From assembly GCA_022360535.1 (NCBI GenBank), contig JAKSCP010000478.1:1-5260 (forward strand): 5,260 bases of DNA. Direction: 5' to 3'. This stretch comes from Pseudomonadales bacterium (lineage in GTDB: Bacteria > Pseudomonadota > Gammaproteobacteria > Pseudomonadales > Pseudohongiellaceae). Position 1 is the stretch's first letter, and every line of letters begins with the position of its first letter. A program made the translations under genes and the position numbers. The notes beneath the pieces were generated by a model. The model worked only from the letters and a program-made list of their open reading frames with translations. It was not told the DNA's origin and ran no database searches. Positions 4,326 to 5,260 of the stretch are shown here, piece after piece.

Positions 4326-5260
4326 TCAAAAGGTGTAAGCCAGAGAGCGCTCGCGCAAAGTTGCAGCATCGATCTCCTGATTTCCGCAATCGCGAATATC
4401 TCTGTTGCTCATGACATGTACTTCATCCGACCGTCGATTGTCCCCCTGATCTTCTCCCAATCCTTTCAGTACGATTGAGAGATTTTCATCACTGGGAATT
4501 GATCGCAGGGTTGAGCCGTACTCACACACAGATTCGTACAATTGCAGGCGAAAATTCTCAAGGTCTTGCTGCCAGGCCAGCGCGTAATCTTGTTCCGCCT
4601 GTTCCGAACGCGCACGCAGCTCAGCCGCTTTTGCCAGAGCCATGTCCTTCACTGGCTCGAATGCCTGTACCAGGCTATCCAACTGCGCGCTGAAATCCGA
4701 ATTTGCATTATTCGGCGCGGTTTCGCTGGCACGGGAGGTTCGAATTTCCTGCTCCAGACTACGCAGCGCTTGTACATTTTCATCAACTCGATCACGTAAG
4801 CTGGCCAGCTCTTGTTCAAGTGCGGCGTAGGAAGAATCATCAACATCTCCCAAGGCTCTCAAGGCACGAGCAGATTGTGCCGCCTGCTGCATGGCGGACT
4901 GCGCCACCAGGGAGTAATCGATATTGGCAATGCGATCCAATAGCTGCCGATAGCCCGTTGCCAATGAATCTTCCGCTGCGGCCAAGCTGGCAACCTGCGG
5001 ACTCGTGCTTGCACTATCACGCCGCATTGCTTCGAAGGGATTCTGTCGGATTTGTAACGCCTGCATGGCAGAGCTCAGCGACGCCAGACCCATGCGATTA
5101 CGACGATTGGCCAGAGCAGAACGTATTTCCAACACAGCTCCCTGACCGTAGAGATAAGTAGCCTCGACTCCACCCAGACTCATACCAAATAACCCCGTCG
5201 AATCGTTCAGGCGCATCGAATCCTCGAGAATGCCACCAAATATTGCGAGCTCTCTCTGCA
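4326..5260 (-). CDS. Uncharacterised coiled-coil protein, C-terminal part (N-terminus beyond window)
   Basis: The frame reads without stop from the window edge to the TGA at 4326-4328, giving at least 311 residues. An ATG at 5216-5214 is available, but the 14 codons before it are open (reading RELAIFGGILEDS) and look like continuous protein. No ribosome site precedes that ATG, so the true start is probably outside the window and any signal peptide cannot be judged. Numbering from that ATG, residues 7-32 hold a Gly-rich segment with GGVEATYLYGQGAVLEI, resembling the conserved first domain of a family of uncharacterised, possibly exported, gammaproteobacterial proteins (from memory, tentative). 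Residues about 105-165 and 190-230 are Ala/Gln/Glu/Leu-rich with heptad-like spacing, suggesting two coiled-coil helices joined by a polar linker. The end (NLSIVLKGLGED, then DEVHVMSNRDIRDCG, closing in LAYTF) looks like a compact folded C-terminal domain, so the 3' end seems intact. I assign no function. Confidence 0.75.
   Translation of the reverse strand, partial: QRELAIFGGILEDSMRLNDSTGLFGMSLGGVEATYLYGQGAVLEIRSALANRRNRMGLASLSSAMQALQIRQNPFEAMRRDSASTSPQVASLAAAEDSLATGYRQLLDRIANIDYSLVAQSAMQQAAQSARALRALGDVDDSSYAALEQELASLRDRVDENVQALRSLEQEIRTSRASETAPNNANSDFSAQLDSLVQAFEPVKDMALAKAAELRARSEQAEQDYALAWQQDLENFRLQLYESVCEYGSTLRSIPSDENLSIVLKGLGEDQGDNRRSDEVHVMSNRDIRDCGNQEIDAATLRERSLAYTF

Noticed and set aside
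4087..4389. Minus-strand open frame of 100 codons between the coiled-coil and zinc-ribbon genes
   Set aside because: Its only ATG lies 64 bases inside the well-supported coiled-coil gene, there is no ribosome site, and the product has no recognisable motif or domain. A shorter version from an alternative start cannot be excluded.
4703..5161. Plus-strand open frame of 152 codons opposite the coiled-coil gene
   Set aside because: It is a shadow frame with His/Arg/Pro-rich composition and no domain; the opposite strand has coherent helical protein sequence and a conserved-looking C-terminus.
5214..5216. ATG as the true start of the coiled-coil protein
   Set aside because: The reading frame stays open to the window edge with protein-like codons, and no ribosome site precedes this ATG, so it is more likely an internal Met.

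Overview
The window looks like a gammaproteobacterial chromosome segment of moderate GC content. The evidence is an isc cluster whose IscS has 404 residues and the group I (Escherichia-type) active-site layout, an IscR with the Cys92/Cys98/Cys104/His107 cluster ligands and an IscR-type operator, and an RNase AM (YciV/TrpH-type) PHP phosphoesterase. Genus cannot be told from sequence alone. I see no transposase, integrase, tRNA, rRNA or CRISPR array.

Layout, left to right. The left third is the start of an iron-sulfur cluster assembly operon read leftwards (minus strand). A sigma70-like promoter with an IscR type 1 operator over its -35 (about 1944-1976) drives iscR, then iscS, then iscU, which the window edge cuts after codon 39. 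IscS removes sulfur from cysteine, IscU is the scaffold on which the cluster is built, and IscR carrying [2Fe-2S] shuts the operon down when supply is sufficient. Just upstream of that promoter, in the same direction, is a DinB/YfiT-fold putative metal-binding protein of unknown role, closed by a weak hairpin terminator, so it is probably a separate transcript.

The middle is a divergent intergenic region (about 2566-2807) holding an imperfect tandem repeat that is also a potential four-tract G-quadruplex on the minus strand. To its right, rnm (PHP-family RNase AM / nucleoside 3',5'-bisphosphate phosphatase) is read on the plus strand. Its last codons are themselves a 13-bp perfect inverted repeat flanked by A and T tracts: a bidirectional terminator built into the coding sequence and shared with the convergent gene on its right.

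The right third holds two minus-strand genes: a small protein with two zinc ribbons of the zf-TFIIB type and, upstream of it across a 260-base gap, the C-terminal part of a large coiled-coil protein of unknown function whose beginning lies beyond the window.

I did not find a clear new multi-gene system. The best leads are the terminator embedded in the rnm coding end, the G-rich repeat in the divergent promoter region, and the uncharacterised DinB-like protein with an N-terminal cysteine cluster beside the isc operon.
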